Shown here piece by piece: positions 14,680-14,968 of a DNA stretch of 14,968 bases. The translations under genes were made by a program, and so were the position numbers. The stretch's first letter is position 1; each line of letters opens with the position of its first letter. The notes below the pieces were generated by a model. It searched no databases and was not told where the DNA came from. It saw only the letters and a list, made by a program, of their open reading frames with translations. This DNA comes from an uncultured bacterium (GTDB taxonomy: Bacteria; Bacillota; Clostridia; Oscillospirales; Ruminococcaceae). The stretch lies in NCBI GenBank assembly GCA_905215595.1, contig CAJMQZ010000047.1, positions 1 to 14,968 of the forward strand, read 5' to 3'.

Positions 14680-14713
14680 TTGCAAATCGTATCAAGGCGT
14701 GGTACAATACCAC
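14680..14713 (+). promoter_or_regulatory. internal pyrE promoter with palindrome on the -10
   Basis: TTGCAA (14680-14685), 17 bp, then TACAAT (14703-14708) is a good sigma-A promoter. GTGGTA (14699-14704) and TACCAC (14708-14713) around CAA make a 15-bp palindrome centred on the -10, a classical repressor position. The leader that follows (about 40 bases, A-rich) has no terminator, so pyrE from this promoter escapes the pyrC attenuator. The 60 bases after pyrD hold no clear terminator, so read-through from the operon is also possible. Confidence 0.65.
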
Positions 14714-14756
14714 CCAAAGAGAATATACACCACTTAAAAAGAGAGGGAGAAGTACA

Positions 14757-14968
14757 ATGAGTGAAGCACTTGAGATCCTGAAGAGCTGTGACGCATTCCT
14801 GGAAGGCCACTTCCTGCTGTCCTCCGGCCGCCATTCCAGCGCATACTGCCAGATGGCCTACCTGCAGCAGTACCCCGACCGCTGCGCCGAGGTGATGAAG
14901 ACCGTGGCAGATAAGGTCAAGGAAATGGACGTGGATGTGATCGTCGGCCCGGCCATGGGCGGCATCGT
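14757..14968 (+). CDS. pyrE: orotate phosphoribosyltransferase (partial, 5' end)
   Basis: The first 70 codons of a type I phosphoribosyltransferase that joins orotate to PRPP to make OMP. The window ends inside the gene. Visible family features are LLSSGRHSSAYCQM (20-33), the substrate-contact segment of PyrE, and VGPAMGGI (63-70), the strand and loop that precede the active site. The PRPP motif lies beyond the window. GGGAG (14745-14749) is 7 bases before ATG 14757. It completes the orotate-to-UMP branch with pyrF. It has its own promoter and is separated from pyrD by 140 bases, unlike the overlapping pyrF-pyrK-pyrD genes. Confidence 0.92.
   Translation, partial: MSEALEILKSCDAFLEGHFLLSSGRHSSAYCQMAYLQQYPDRCAEVMKTVADKVKEMDVDVIVGPAMGGI

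Overview
The window reads as a GC-rich, gut-type Firmicutes/Clostridia chromosome, most likely Oscillospiraceae/Ruminococcaceae close to Faecalibacterium. This is inferred from the gene set (class 1B dihydroorotate dehydrogenase with a PyrK partner, SEDS/FtsZ cluster, composite REC-HD-GYP-GGDEF protein), GC-rich coding sequence with AT-rich promoters, strong GGAGG ribosome sites, and a short inverted-repeat element of a style I associate with Faecalibacterium genomes. No database search was run, so the genus is an inference.

Layout. (1) 1-225: an unassigned left edge, a perfect 16-bp-stem terminator and a second inverted repeat. (2) 226-6799: a cell-division and wall block: a class B penicillin-binding protein on the minus strand, divergent from ftsW, then murA, ftsZ and an unrecognised coiled-coil protein, closed by an intrinsic terminator. 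FtsW polymerises glycan, the PBP cross-links it, MurA commits precursor to wall synthesis, and FtsZ places the septum. murG and divIB/ftsQ, which sit here in many Clostridia, are absent. (3) 6800-9486: a single-gene cyclic-di-GMP unit with a strong -10 box, a folded 5' leader and a 793-aa REC-HD-GYP-(PAS-like)-GGDEF protein, ending in a bidirectional terminator. (4) 9501-10296: cysE on the minus strand with its promoter. (5) 10423-14968: a de novo pyrimidine cluster pyrC-pyrF-pyrK-pyrD-pyrE (pyrE is cut by the window end). Together these cover dihydroorotase, DHO dehydrogenase with its electron-transfer subunit, OMP decarboxylase and orotate phosphoribosyltransferase. pyrAA/AB, pyrB and pyrR are not in the window.

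Most notable: pyrC is preceded by a consensus promoter, a well-formed 29-codon leader ORF whose end runs through a U-rich tract, and an intrinsic terminator starting at its stop codon. This is the architecture of enterobacterial pyrBI attenuation rather than the PyrR-type control usual in Firmicutes. A 162-bp symmetric, MITE-like element with perfect 10-bp ends and nested hairpins sits inside the same operon, between pyrC and pyrF. Palindromes overlap the -10 regions of both the ftsZ and pyrE promoters and look like operators.
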